Positions 36,311 to 44,621 of a stretch of DNA of 64,000 nt are shown here, piece by piece. This DNA is from Verrucomicrobiia bacterium (GTDB lineage Bacteria > Verrucomicrobiota > Verrucomicrobiia > Verrucomicrobiales > Akkermansiaceae): assembly GCA_030432565.1 (NCBI GenBank), contig JAUIGV010000017.1:1-64000 (forward strand), read 5' to 3'. Both the position numbers and the translations under genes were made by a program. The notes beneath the pieces are model-generated. The model searched no databases and was not told the origin of the DNA. It was given only the letters and a program-made list of their open reading frames with translations. Position 1 is the first letter of the stretch. Each line of letters starts with the position of its first letter.

Positions 36311-37195
36311 TCAATCCGCAGCCTGCCTCCGGCTCTTCCAGAGATTCCAATCGCGAATGAGGGCGTTGTCGACCGTTCTCGCAACCGCTCCTTTTTCGCC
36401 CCCAAAATCTGATCCCACGTGCACGCCCACGACGATCTTTTTACCCCCTCTCTCAACCCAAACCGGAGCTCCACTCAAGCCCTTTGCAGTGATGACATTG
36501 TAGCGAAATAGGTTCGCTTTGATCGCGGTGACCCGGCCCTCGGCTTGATAAAGTCGCTCGCCCGTCGCGCCTTTGACGCGCTTCGAGTCACCCGGATATC
36601 CGGCCACTTTCACGACATCCCCCACCTTCAATTTCACTCCACCCAGGACAAACGAACTTCGACCCCGAAAGCTCTTTCCCAAATCAATAAATCCATAGTC
36701 GTGCTGGATCATTCGATTTGATGCCGAAGGCTTGAGCCAAGTCGAAGGACTCCATTGAAACCTCGGCGCAACTGTCCAAACTCCATCGACCGGGATCATT
36801 CCCTGCTCCACCCGACCTCCGGACACCAGGGCATCAAGGTAGTCTGGCCCCACTTCTGAAACATCCGGTTCCCCGACCAGAATCCCAATGAGTTCGATCC
36901 GACCCCACGGATACGAAGCATTGAAAAGATTATGCCCCGCCGTCAGGACATAACGACCATCGAGCAACACTCCGGTCGAGATCGCGGTTTGGTCAAGAAT
37001 GGCGGCATACTTGCGACTCGCTTTCAAAAAACACACTCCTTCAATGGTACCGGCACGCGACATCTTTTGCGAAGCCGCAACATCCGAACCGGTAATTTGA
37101 TCCGACGACTGAACTCCGGTGCAACCAAACAACCCCAAAGCACAAAGCGCAGGCCCAATCACCCGAAAGACATGCCAAACCGATTTTCTCGTCAT
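36311..37195 (-). CDS. Trypsin-like serine protease lipoprotein
   Basis: 294 residues. A lipobox (ALGLFGC, Cys25) predicts a lipoprotein. The chymotrypsin-fold triad is His88 (YVLTAGHNLF), Asp166 (HDYGFIDL) and Ser241 (AKGLSGAPVW). The latter is GLSGAP rather than GDSGGP, seen in V8/glutamyl-endopeptidase-like enzymes. It starts 7 bases after the cysteine desulfurase stop on the same strand, but a functional link is doubtful. The ATG at 37195 fits the signal peptide; the one at 37219 would overlap the upstream gene. Confidence 0.88.
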   Translation of the reverse strand: MTRKSVWHVFRVIGPALCALGLFGCTGVQSSDQITGSDVAASQKMSRAGTIEGVCFLKASRKYAAILDQTAISTGVLLDGRYVLTAGHNLFNASYPWGRIELIGILVGEPDVSEVGPDYLDALVSGGRVEQGMIPVDGVWTVAPRFQWSPSTWLKPSASNRMIQHDYGFIDLGKSFRGRSSFVLGGVKLKVGDVVKVAGYPGDSKRVKGATGERLYQAEGRVTAIKANLFRYNVITAKGLSGAPVWVERGGKKIVVGVHVGSDFGGEKGAVARTVDNALIRDWNLWKSRRQAAD

Positions 37196-37202
37196 CACGA
37201 GA

Positions 37203-38384
37203 TCAGGAGTAAACGACAACCGGACCCACTCCGCTTCCGCCTTGCACTTGGCGCAGCTTCTTCACCGCCATCTTGATTCGCTCCACCGCCTCATCTGTGT
37301 CCTCTCGTGTTGTGAAACTTGAGAAAGAAATCCGCAAACTGCTTTTCGCTTGCTCGTCGGAAATCCCCATCGCTTTCTGCACATGACTTGGCTGCTGTTT
37401 GCCGGTCATGCAGGCACTTCCGGTCGAGACCTGCACACCGGCTTCGTCCAGCAAGATGAGCAAGCCCGCGCCTTCGCAACCTTCAAAAGAAACATGCGCG
37501 CAGGTCGGCACGCGGTGCTCGCGGGAGCCATTCAAGATCACCCCTTCGATTTCTTCGCAGAGCCGGTTTTCAAGATGATCACGGTTCGCCGCAACGCCGG
37601 CGTGTTGATCTTTCTCCAGAGCAGCCTTCATCAAAGCGGCCGCCTTCCCGAGGCCAACAATATAGGGCACATTTTCCGTGCCACTTCGGTGCCCAAACTC
37701 CTGTCCGCCACCGCGAATGAGCGGCTCAAACCGAACTCCTTCGCGCAAATAAAGCGCGCCGATACCCTTCGGCGCGTGAAACTTGTGACCGCTGATGCTC
37801 AGAAAATCCACTGGCACCTCGCGCACGTTGACCGCCGTCTTGCCAACCGCCTGGATGGCATCGGTATGGAAGGCGATTCCGTTCTCCTTCGCGATTTCAC
37901 ATGCCTCTCCCACCGGCTGGATCACCCCGGTCTCGTTATTTGCCCACATGATGCTGGAGAAGCCGGTCTCGGCGCCCTCGCACGCTTCGCGAAATTCATC
38001 GAGTCGAAGCCGTCCCTCTTCGTCCACCCCGCAACGATGAACCTCGAACCCAACATCTTCCATCGCCTGACACGGACGTAAAACCGCACTGTGTTCAATT
38101 TCTCCCGTGATCACGCGTGAAGTCTTTCGCCCGTATACGCGCGCCAGTGACTTTAACACCATATTGTTGGACTCCGTCCCGCAACCCGTGAAAATCACAT
38201 CCTCCTCCTTGGCTCCGATCAATTCCGCCACCTGCCCACGCGCCTCGGCAATGGCCTTCCTGACCACCCGGCTCGCCCGATATCCGCTCGAAGGATTGTG
38301 AAAATGCTCCGTCAAAAACGGCATCATGGCCTCCACCACTTCGGGATGCACCGCCGTCGTCGCGTGGTTATCGAGATAGATCAT
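37203..38384 (-). CDS. Cysteine desulfurase (NifS/IscS-type)
   Basis: 393 residues. A PLP-dependent enzyme moving sulfur from cysteine to Fe-S clusters or thiolation pathways. It has the YLDNHATT start, PLP-Lys201 in SISGHKFHAPKG, and persulfide Cys325 in STGSACMTGKQQPSHV, plus RSGTENVPYIVG. The GSACxTG loop is close to the NifS/IscS form. SelB nearby raises the option of a role in selenium delivery, but no SelD is seen. It is divergent from a small membrane protein at 38433. Confidence 0.95.
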   Translation of the reverse strand: MIYLDNHATTAVHPEVVEAMMPFLTEHFHNPSSGYRASRVVRKAIAEARGQVAELIGAKEEDVIFTGCGTESNNMVLKSLARVYGRKTSRVITGEIEHSAVLRPCQAMEDVGFEVHRCGVDEEGRLRLDEFREACEGAETGFSSIMWANNETGVIQPVGEACEIAKENGIAFHTDAIQAVGKTAVNVREVPVDFLSISGHKFHAPKGIGALYLREGVRFEPLIRGGGQEFGHRSGTENVPYIVGLGKAAALMKAALEKDQHAGVAANRDHLENRLCEEIEGVILNGSREHRVPTCAHVSFEGCEGAGLLILLDEAGVQVSTGSACMTGKQQPSHVQKAMGISDEQAKSSLRISFSSFTTREDTDEAVERIKMAVKKLRQVQGGSGVGPVVVYS

Positions 38385-38432
38385 TGAAGAGATGTAATGC
38401 GCCCCCTACCTTTCGGCAAGCCGTTCTCCAAC

Positions 38433-38810
38433 ATGTCCATTCGCCGCCTACGCCAAATCCTGACCTACCTCACGGTCATCCTTGCCACCCTTGTTGCCAT
38501 GCTGCTCTTCCAGCGCTACCAGCAGCAAAAGGGACTCCGCGCCGTAGCCGCTGAAATCACCACCGCTTGCCAACTTCCCGAGATCCCCGAGGAAATCGAC
38601 GTTCGACACGCTCACATTGATCCTTCTGAAAATCAGGATTTTATCGATGTCATCCTCACTCTCAGCGGACCGACTGAAACTCTCGACAAATGGCTTGAAA
38701 AGGTCGACGAGTGGGAGAAAAAACGTCCGGGCGTGATCCAGAACCACCGGATTCGTGAAGCGGAAATGAGTTCCCGGGTCGACTTCACCGCTGAAGTTTA
38801 CTTAAAGTGA
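38433..38810 (+). CDS. Hypothetical membrane-anchored protein, 125 residues
   Basis: One N-terminal membrane helix (about 11-28, TYLTVILATLVAMLLFQRY) and a soluble region with short acidic and aromatic stretches (FIDVILTLSGPTETLDKWLEKVDEWEKK). No domain recognised. Starts at ATG 38433, 48 bases from the divergent desulfurase, and its stop is 3 bases before the third sulfatase, so they are co-transcribed. Confidence 0.6.
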   Translation: MSIRRLRQILTYLTVILATLVAMLLFQRYQQQKGLRAVAAEITTACQLPEIPEEIDVRHAHIDPSENQDFIDVILTLSGPTETLDKWLEKVDEWEKKRPGVIQNHRIREAEMSSRVDFTAEVYLK

Positions 38811-38813
38811 TGC

Positions 38814-40274
38814 ATGCGCATCCTTCTCCTCCTTCTCCTTCATAGTTCATACTCAATTTTCGCAGCTCAAAAGCCCAACATCCTCTTCATCGCCATCGAT
38901 GATCAGAACGACTGGATCGGCTGCCTCGGCGGACACCCGAATGCCCAAACTCCGAACATCGATAGACTGGCATCGCAAGGCACCCTTTTCACCAACGCCC
39001 ATTGCCAATCCCCTCTCTGCAATTCATCCCGGGCCAGCCTCATGATGGGCCTCCGCCCGGATACCACCGGGATCTACGGACTCGCTCCCTGGTTCCGAAA
39101 TCTCCCCGAGTTCAAAGACCTCACCGCTCTCCCGCAACACCTCAAAGCCCACGGCTACACCACCTACTCCGCCGGCAAAATTTACCACGGCGGCTACGGC
39201 CGCAAAAAAACAGACCAGGAGTTCGACCATCTCGGCCCCGGCGCCACCGGCGCGCCTTTCCCCGAGAAGAAACTCGTCGCCACCCCCAGCAAAATGCGCC
39301 TTGTTGATTGGGGCCTTTTCCCGCACCAGGACGAGGACAAGGGCGACTACAAGATCGCCGAGTGGGCGGTCAAAACCCTCGACTCAAAACCCAAGGGCCC
39401 CTTCTTCCTCTCGGCCGGATTTTTCCTTCCCCACGTTCCTTGCTTCGCCACCGAGAAATGGTTCGACATGCACCCCGGTGACAAAACCAAACTCGCCCAA
39501 ATCAAGCGCGACGACCGCAATGACACCCCGCGCTTCTCCTGGTACATGCACTGGTCGCTCCCCGAGCCCCGCCTCCGCTGGCTCGAGGAGCACAATGAAT
39601 GGATGAATCTCACTCGCAGCTACCTCGCCTGCACCAGCTTCGTCGATGCCCAAATCGGGAAGCTCATGGAAGCTCTCGAGCGCAACGGCTACGCTGACAA
39701 CACCATCATCGTCCTCTGGTCGGACCACGGTTGGCACATCGGCGAAAAGGGCATCACCGGGAAAAACAGCCTCTGGGATGACGGCACCCGCGTCCCCCTC
39801 ATCTTTGCCGGACCGGGAATTGCCAAAGGCGTCTCCAGCCAACCCGCCGAGCTTCTCGACATCTACCCGACCCTTTCGGAACTCATCGGCGCGAAGGCTC
39901 CCGGCCACCTTGAAGGCATCAGCCTGATGCCCCAGCTCAAGGACGCCGCCACCAAACGCGAGCGCCCGGCCATCACCACCCACAACCATGACAATCACGG
40001 CATCCGCTCGGAAAACTGGCGCTACATCCGCTACGCCGACGGCAGTGAGGAACTCTACGACATGGTCAAAGACCCCAACGAGTGGACCAACCTCATCGGC
40101 AATCCCGGCTACGATCAGGTCATTGCCGAGCACAAAAAGTGGATCCCAAAGGTGAGCCGTAAACCCGCCCCCGGCAGCCGCTCCCGCATCCTCACCTACG
40201 ATGCCAAAACCAAGGAAGTCATTTGGGAGGGCCAAAAAGTCCTCCCCACCGATCCCATCCCCATGGACGAATAA
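38814..40274 (+). CDS. Sulfatase (iduronate-2-sulfatase-like)
   Basis: 486 residues with a signal peptide (about 1-18). PNILFIAIDDQNDW (metal-binding Asp29/30) opens the fold, and the catalytic Cys69 lies in PLCNSSRASLMMG, where the third position of the usual CxPSR motif is Ser. Formylglycine formation should still be possible, as CxSxR-type variants exist, but it is less canonical. SDHGWHIGEKG and the C-terminal RYIRYADGSEELYDM match the choline/iduronate sulfatase group. It follows the small membrane gene by 3 bases. A stem-loop lies just after it (40284-40302). Confidence 0.93.
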   Translation: MRILLLLLLHSSYSIFAAQKPNILFIAIDDQNDWIGCLGGHPNAQTPNIDRLASQGTLFTNAHCQSPLCNSSRASLMMGLRPDTTGIYGLAPWFRNLPEFKDLTALPQHLKAHGYTTYSAGKIYHGGYGRKKTDQEFDHLGPGATGAPFPEKKLVATPSKMRLVDWGLFPHQDEDKGDYKIAEWAVKTLDSKPKGPFFLSAGFFLPHVPCFATEKWFDMHPGDKTKLAQIKRDDRNDTPRFSWYMHWSLPEPRLRWLEEHNEWMNLTRSYLACTSFVDAQIGKLMEALERNGYADNTIIVLWSDHGWHIGEKGITGKNSLWDDGTRVPLIFAGPGIAKGVSSQPAELLDIYPTLSELIGAKAPGHLEGISLMPQLKDAATKRERPAITTHNHDNHGIRSENWRYIRYADGSEELYDMVKDPNEWTNLIGNPGYDQVIAEHKKWIPKVSRKPAPGSRSRILTYDAKTKEVIWEGQKVLPTDPIPMDE

Positions 40275-40283
40275 TTTCGGAGT

Positions 40284-40302
40284 GCGGGAGCAAAGCTCCC
40301 GC
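40284..40302 (+). terminator. Strong stem-loop after the sulfatase
   Basis: Perfect 8-base inverted repeat GCGGGAGC/GCTCCCGC with an AAA loop, 9 bases after the sulfatase stop and 23 bases before the next start. It lacks a T-run, so it may be a pausing or mRNA-stabilising structure, or a repeated palindrome, rather than a full terminator. Confidence 0.5.
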
Positions 40303-40325
40303 TTGCTCCCCACCAAAAACCACCT

Positions 40326-41840
40326 GTGAAATCTCCCCAACTTTCTCTCTTCGCCGTCCTCATTTTTGCGACCGGAGTCTTCGCCGGAAAACTTGCTTTC
40401 CAAAACCCAGCCACCGGAGAATCTGAGAAAATTATACTCAGCCAACGAAGCACACGTTCGCAAACGTCCCGGAGCCCGGCTCGCCAGGATTTCTTGGACC
40501 AAGTCCAACGCGCCCGGGCCCAGCCAAAGGCCGGTGACCGCGAGCAAGCCATGATCCTCCTGCTCACTGACATGGTTCTCACCGACCCCGCCCAAGCCGT
40601 CACCCTCCTCGGCGAAGTCAGCGATCTCAAACGACGGACCGAACTCGCCAAAGAAGCCGCCGCGACGTGGATCCTAAGCGATCCCACTGCAGCGCTTCTC
40701 TGGATTCAAGACCAGGCCTCAAGCCCTCTCAAGAAGGACATCGCTCTTACAATGTTCAATAAGACAAGCGCCCGAAATCCTCTCGTCGCAAAGCAACTCT
40801 TCGAAACAGTCCCCTCGCTCAACAATTCTCACAACATCCGAAAACTCGCAGAAAACTGGGCCCGCTCAGACTTCGAAGCAGCCAAAGAATACGTCATTTC
40901 GCAAGACAACCCGATTCTAGCCAAGTCCGGCATTCTCTCAATTCTGGAAGAATGGGGTCGCAGGGATCCGGCAGCCGCAATCGCCCGTCTGGACGGATCA
41001 CCCGACCTCTTTGCGGGAGGTTATGGCATAAACCACTCCGGGCTGATTCGCGGCTGGGCGCAGAAAGATCCGGAAGCTGCCTTTGAATACGCCAGAGGCT
41101 TCAAGCCCGGCCCTGCTATCATGGCGGCCACCTTCTCGGCCCTAAAAGCCTGGATCAAGGACGACCCGCAGGCTGCCGTCGCGGCGATGCAAAGTATCTC
41201 TGACAAAATTTATCCGAGCGGTCAGATCGTTGAAGATTGGGCAAAGACCGACCTGATTACCGCCAAGGAGTGGATCAAAAACTATGACCACCAGTCCAAA
41301 CACTCAGGCATGAGCGCAATGATCAGGGACCTCGCCAAGACCGATTTCAAAAAAGCAGCCGAGCTCCACCGGGAGTTCACGAATTGGTCGGAAGACCACG
41401 AACCCGACCCCGAAAAATCGGTGGAAAGAGCGGGTTTCAATCTCGCCCGCGAATGGGCGCAACACAATCCTGACGAGGCACTCGCTTGGATCGACTCACA
41501 ACCTGCAGGTGAAGCGAAAGACACCATGATTTCCACAATGATCGGCGAAATAGGCTCCCGACTCCCGCAGAAAGCCAGGGAGCTTGCCGCAGAACTTCCG
41601 CCAGGGGAACTGAGATCAAGCGCGATTTTCGAACTCGTGAGAGATTTGAAACAGGAAGGTAATCCAACCCAAGCTTTCGAAGCCAGCCAACTGCTCATCG
41701 ATGAGCAAACCCGGCTCACCTCCACCGAAGATGTCCTAAAGCGAATCAATACCTCGGCGCCGCAAAAAGCCCTCGAACTCCTCGAGCGCGCCAAGATCCC
41801 CGAAGCAGATCGCGAGCGCATTCGCGGGGCTCTTAAGTGA
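40326..41840 (+). CDS. Secreted helical repeat protein, unknown function
   Basis: 504 residues with a signal peptide and a GTG start at 40326. From about residue 90 on, roughly 35-residue repeats rich in Trp and Asp-Pro (WARSDFEAAKEYV, WGRRDPAAAIARL, WAQKDPEAAFEYA, WIKDDPQAAVAAM, WAQHNPDEALAWI) suggest a helical solenoid of TPR/HEAT type. It resembles abundant repeat proteins in Verrucomicrobia; no enzyme motif is visible. It may be a surface or periplasmic scaffold. It lies between a sulfatase and an FG-GAP protein on the same strand. Confidence 0.75.
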   Translation: MKSPQLSLFAVLIFATGVFAGKLAFQNPATGESEKIILSQRSTRSQTSRSPARQDFLDQVQRARAQPKAGDREQAMILLLTDMVLTDPAQAVTLLGEVSDLKRRTELAKEAAATWILSDPTAALLWIQDQASSPLKKDIALTMFNKTSARNPLVAKQLFETVPSLNNSHNIRKLAENWARSDFEAAKEYVISQDNPILAKSGILSILEEWGRRDPAAAIARLDGSPDLFAGGYGINHSGLIRGWAQKDPEAAFEYARGFKPGPAIMAATFSALKAWIKDDPQAAVAAMQSISDKIYPSGQIVEDWAKTDLITAKEWIKNYDHQSKHSGMSAMIRDLAKTDFKKAAELHREFTNWSEDHEPDPEKSVERAGFNLAREWAQHNPDEALAWIDSQPAGEAKDTMISTMIGEIGSRLPQKARELAAELPPGELRSSAIFELVRDLKQEGNPTQAFEASQLLIDEQTRLTSTEDVLKRINTSAPQKALELLERAKIPEADRERIRGALK

Positions 41841-41906
41841 TCCGCCACCCAGAGTCTTCGTCCTTGCGCTTCGCAACCACCAGTCGGAAACTTCCCCACC
41901 CACTTT

Positions 41907-44606
41907 ATGAAGAGTCTCCCATTCTTCTTTCTGCTCCTCGGCTTTTCCAGCGCCTTCGGCCAAATTTTGATCGGACCTTCACGGGAACTCACAAACTACA
42001 GCTTCCTGCCCAGCGAAACGACAGCTGTTGATCTTGATCTGGATGGAGATCTTGATGTCATCACCCGCGAACAATACTTTGGATGGATTCATTGGTATCT
42101 TAATGACGGTAGCGGAAATTTTTCAAAGGGAGGGGAATGGGCGCCCCCCATTGACATGAATCGAGACAACTGGAACACCCTCGGCTATTTCGACTATGAC
42201 GGTGACGGCTATCTCGACATCCTTGGTTTGCTTAAATTGGAGAACGAAAACACCCAGTCCATCTGCTTGGCCCGCGGCTTGGAGGGAGCTACTTTTGAGA
42301 AAGACTTTACCAGAATTTTTGCCAGAGAATACGATTCCACAAGTTGGAATGATGAGCTCGAGCCAATCGACTTTCCGCTTCAAGATTTTAATCGTGACGG
42401 CAGAAAAGACATCTTGTTTGAAAATCACATCGTCTTTCTCAGAGACTATCCTTTAGTGGCTACCGAGACAAACGCTGATTTTTCCAGTGTTTACGGGTGG
42501 AACGGAAATATTCCATTCGTTGACTGGAACAACGATGGATTGCCAGATCTAGTCAATGAGCGGCTTGGTGTACGACTCAACCAAGGACGCGGTCGTTTCT
42601 CAGAGGAACAAATCATTGACCTTCCATCGTTGGGAGATGGTTCTATCGACAGAAGGGATCTCGGTCCGATCAGGCGGACCAGCGGAGATGGCCCATTGGA
42701 GTTTTGCCTGAGCTACGAAATGGATGATGTGGACTACGTGTCCATCATCACAAAGAACTCTGATGATTCGGTTTCTATTTCCGCGACTTCCAAACTGAAT
42801 GACCTCCTCCCTCCCGCTAGCATCGGAGGCTGGTCCTACGGCGTAAGAGGCGATCGTGTGGTCATCGTGAGCTTTGATCAAAGGCAACGACCAGAAATCG
42901 ATGCTTACGAACTAATTTGGGATGGCACAGCGCTGACGACAGCCCCCATTATCACTAAAATTCCTTCCTATACCTTTGGAGGGCAGGGCTTGATAAGCGA
43001 AGATCTTAATGGCGATGGCACTTTAGATCTCATCGTCACCACACATGGCCCGGATAGGGTCAACGATGGTGCAACAGATGAAATATTTTGGCTTCAAGAC
43101 TCTGTGGGAGGCCCATACGAGACCATTCGGAATCCCATCACAGAACCGTCCTATTCGCAGACCGTGATCGGAGCGTCCGATATCGATGATGATGGGATGA
43201 TCGATCTCCTTACATACGAAACAAGAAGAGGTTCCCAAAGGCCGGGGAGCCTTGCTCTTTGGAAAAACTCGAATGAGGGGGAAGCATTTAACAAGTCATA
43301 CCTCCCTGGAAAAAACTCAGTGTTAAGGCTTCTAAAAACCATCGAAACCGATGCCTCACTGGCTGCGCTTGGTGGTGAATTTGCCAGCCATGATTGGCCA
43401 CTTGGAAAACCAGGCTTTCTGGTCGCCCGCAACATCCAGCCCGAGTCACCGGATGGAAGTTATCAATCGGCGATCAGCTATCTCCTCCAAGATCAGACAG
43501 GGCAATTTACGGCGGTGGATCAGTTCACCTTCAATGGCAACTGGTTGGGGACGAACTTTTTTTACCAGGATCTCAATAATGACGGAATCAAGGATCTCCT
43601 GTATTCCCTCAATCGGAACCAGCTCGACGCCGAATCTGGCGGCAGTGGTATTTTTGTGCAATTCGGCGATGGCAATTCATTTGGCCCGAGCACTCTCCTC
43701 GTCAATCTTAAACATGCCACCTTGGCTGCCCCGCCGGTCGATTTTGATGGAGACGGAGATCTCGACCTTCAAATCCTTCAAATCACCCCACCTCTCCCAA
43801 GAGTAACGTTCGAGTATTCCTGGGCAGAAAACGAGTCCTGGAAGTTCGAAACTCTTAATCCGCTGGATGATTATAACGATTTGATTTTCGAACCTTATTC
43901 AGAAGACGCGGTCACAATGCTCGACCTGGATGACAACGGTGACCTCGACCAGGTCTTCTGGATACCAACCGACAGGGTCTCGGGATTTAACCGCCTGAGT
44001 TGGAAGGAAACGAAGAACCCCGACCAACCGGTCCCGGAAGAAATTGCCTATCTCGAAAGGCTCTTCGCAGAGTCTTTCGCATTTCCGAGATGGGCCCTCC
44101 GGGATTCGCATCTCCTCGCGGATCTCGATAATGATGGCGTCAAAGATCTGGTCGTCGGATCCAAATTTTTTTCCCGGCTCGAATGGTTTAAAATCACCAA
44201 GGCCACCCAACCACCCGCCTACACAGCTTGGGCAACCTCAAAAGGTGTCACCGGTCACTCGGCCTCTCTCCTCGCTGACTGGGATGGCGATTCATGGACG
44301 AACTGGGAAGAGTTCGCCTTCGGATCAGATCCAAATCAAATAGACCCAAACCATCCGGGAAGACCCCAAATATCAGTCAAGGAGGCCGGACCGACCCTGA
44401 CTTTTAGCAGGAGACGAGACGCCGCAAACGACGGAATCATTTATCAACACATTCAAAGCACCAACCTTCGCTCCTGGGCATCTTGGATCCCAGCTGAAGC
44501 TCATCTGGCTCCAATCGATGAAGGCTATGAAAAGGTCTCGATCCCGCTGGATCGGCCACGGGGATTCTTTCGTGTCCAGCCCATGCTGCCCGCAGGAGAT
44601 CAGTAG
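41907..44606 (+). CDS. Secreted FG-GAP/VCBS beta-propeller protein
   Basis: 899 residues with a signal peptide (about 1-18) and at least ten Ca-binding DxDxDG-type loops: DLDLDGDLDVI, DYDGDGYLDIL, DFNRDGRKDIL, DWNNDGLPDLV, DLNGDGTLDLIV, DIDDDGMIDLL, DLNNDGIKDLL, DFDGDGDLDL, DLDNDGVKDLV and DWDGDSWTNWEEFAFG. These belong to FG-GAP/VCBS propeller blades. The C-terminal part, ending GFFRVQP, carries the module shared with other secreted proteins in the window. Probably cell-surface; ligand unknown. It is convergent with the acetylesterase (15-base gap). Confidence 0.9.
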   Translation: MKSLPFFFLLLGFSSAFGQILIGPSRELTNYSFLPSETTAVDLDLDGDLDVITREQYFGWIHWYLNDGSGNFSKGGEWAPPIDMNRDNWNTLGYFDYDGDGYLDILGLLKLENENTQSICLARGLEGATFEKDFTRIFAREYDSTSWNDELEPIDFPLQDFNRDGRKDILFENHIVFLRDYPLVATETNADFSSVYGWNGNIPFVDWNNDGLPDLVNERLGVRLNQGRGRFSEEQIIDLPSLGDGSIDRRDLGPIRRTSGDGPLEFCLSYEMDDVDYVSIITKNSDDSVSISATSKLNDLLPPASIGGWSYGVRGDRVVIVSFDQRQRPEIDAYELIWDGTALTTAPIITKIPSYTFGGQGLISEDLNGDGTLDLIVTTHGPDRVNDGATDEIFWLQDSVGGPYETIRNPITEPSYSQTVIGASDIDDDGMIDLLTYETRRGSQRPGSLALWKNSNEGEAFNKSYLPGKNSVLRLLKTIETDASLAALGGEFASHDWPLGKPGFLVARNIQPESPDGSYQSAISYLLQDQTGQFTAVDQFTFNGNWLGTNFFYQDLNNDGIKDLLYSLNRNQLDAESGGSGIFVQFGDGNSFGPSTLLVNLKHATLAAPPVDFDGDGDLDLQILQITPPLPRVTFEYSWAENESWKFETLNPLDDYNDLIFEPYSEDAVTMLDLDDNGDLDQVFWIPTDRVSGFNRLSWKETKNPDQPVPEEIAYLERLFAESFAFPRWALRDSHLLADLDNDGVKDLVVGSKFFSRLEWFKITKATQPPAYTAWATSKGVTGHSASLLADWDGDSWTNWEEFAFGSDPNQIDPNHPGRPQISVKEAGPTLTFSRRRDAANDGIIYQHIQSTNLRSWASWIPAEAHLAPIDEGYEKVSIPLDRPRGFFRVQPMLPAGDQ

Positions 44607-44621
44607 GAAATGGTGCGCCCC

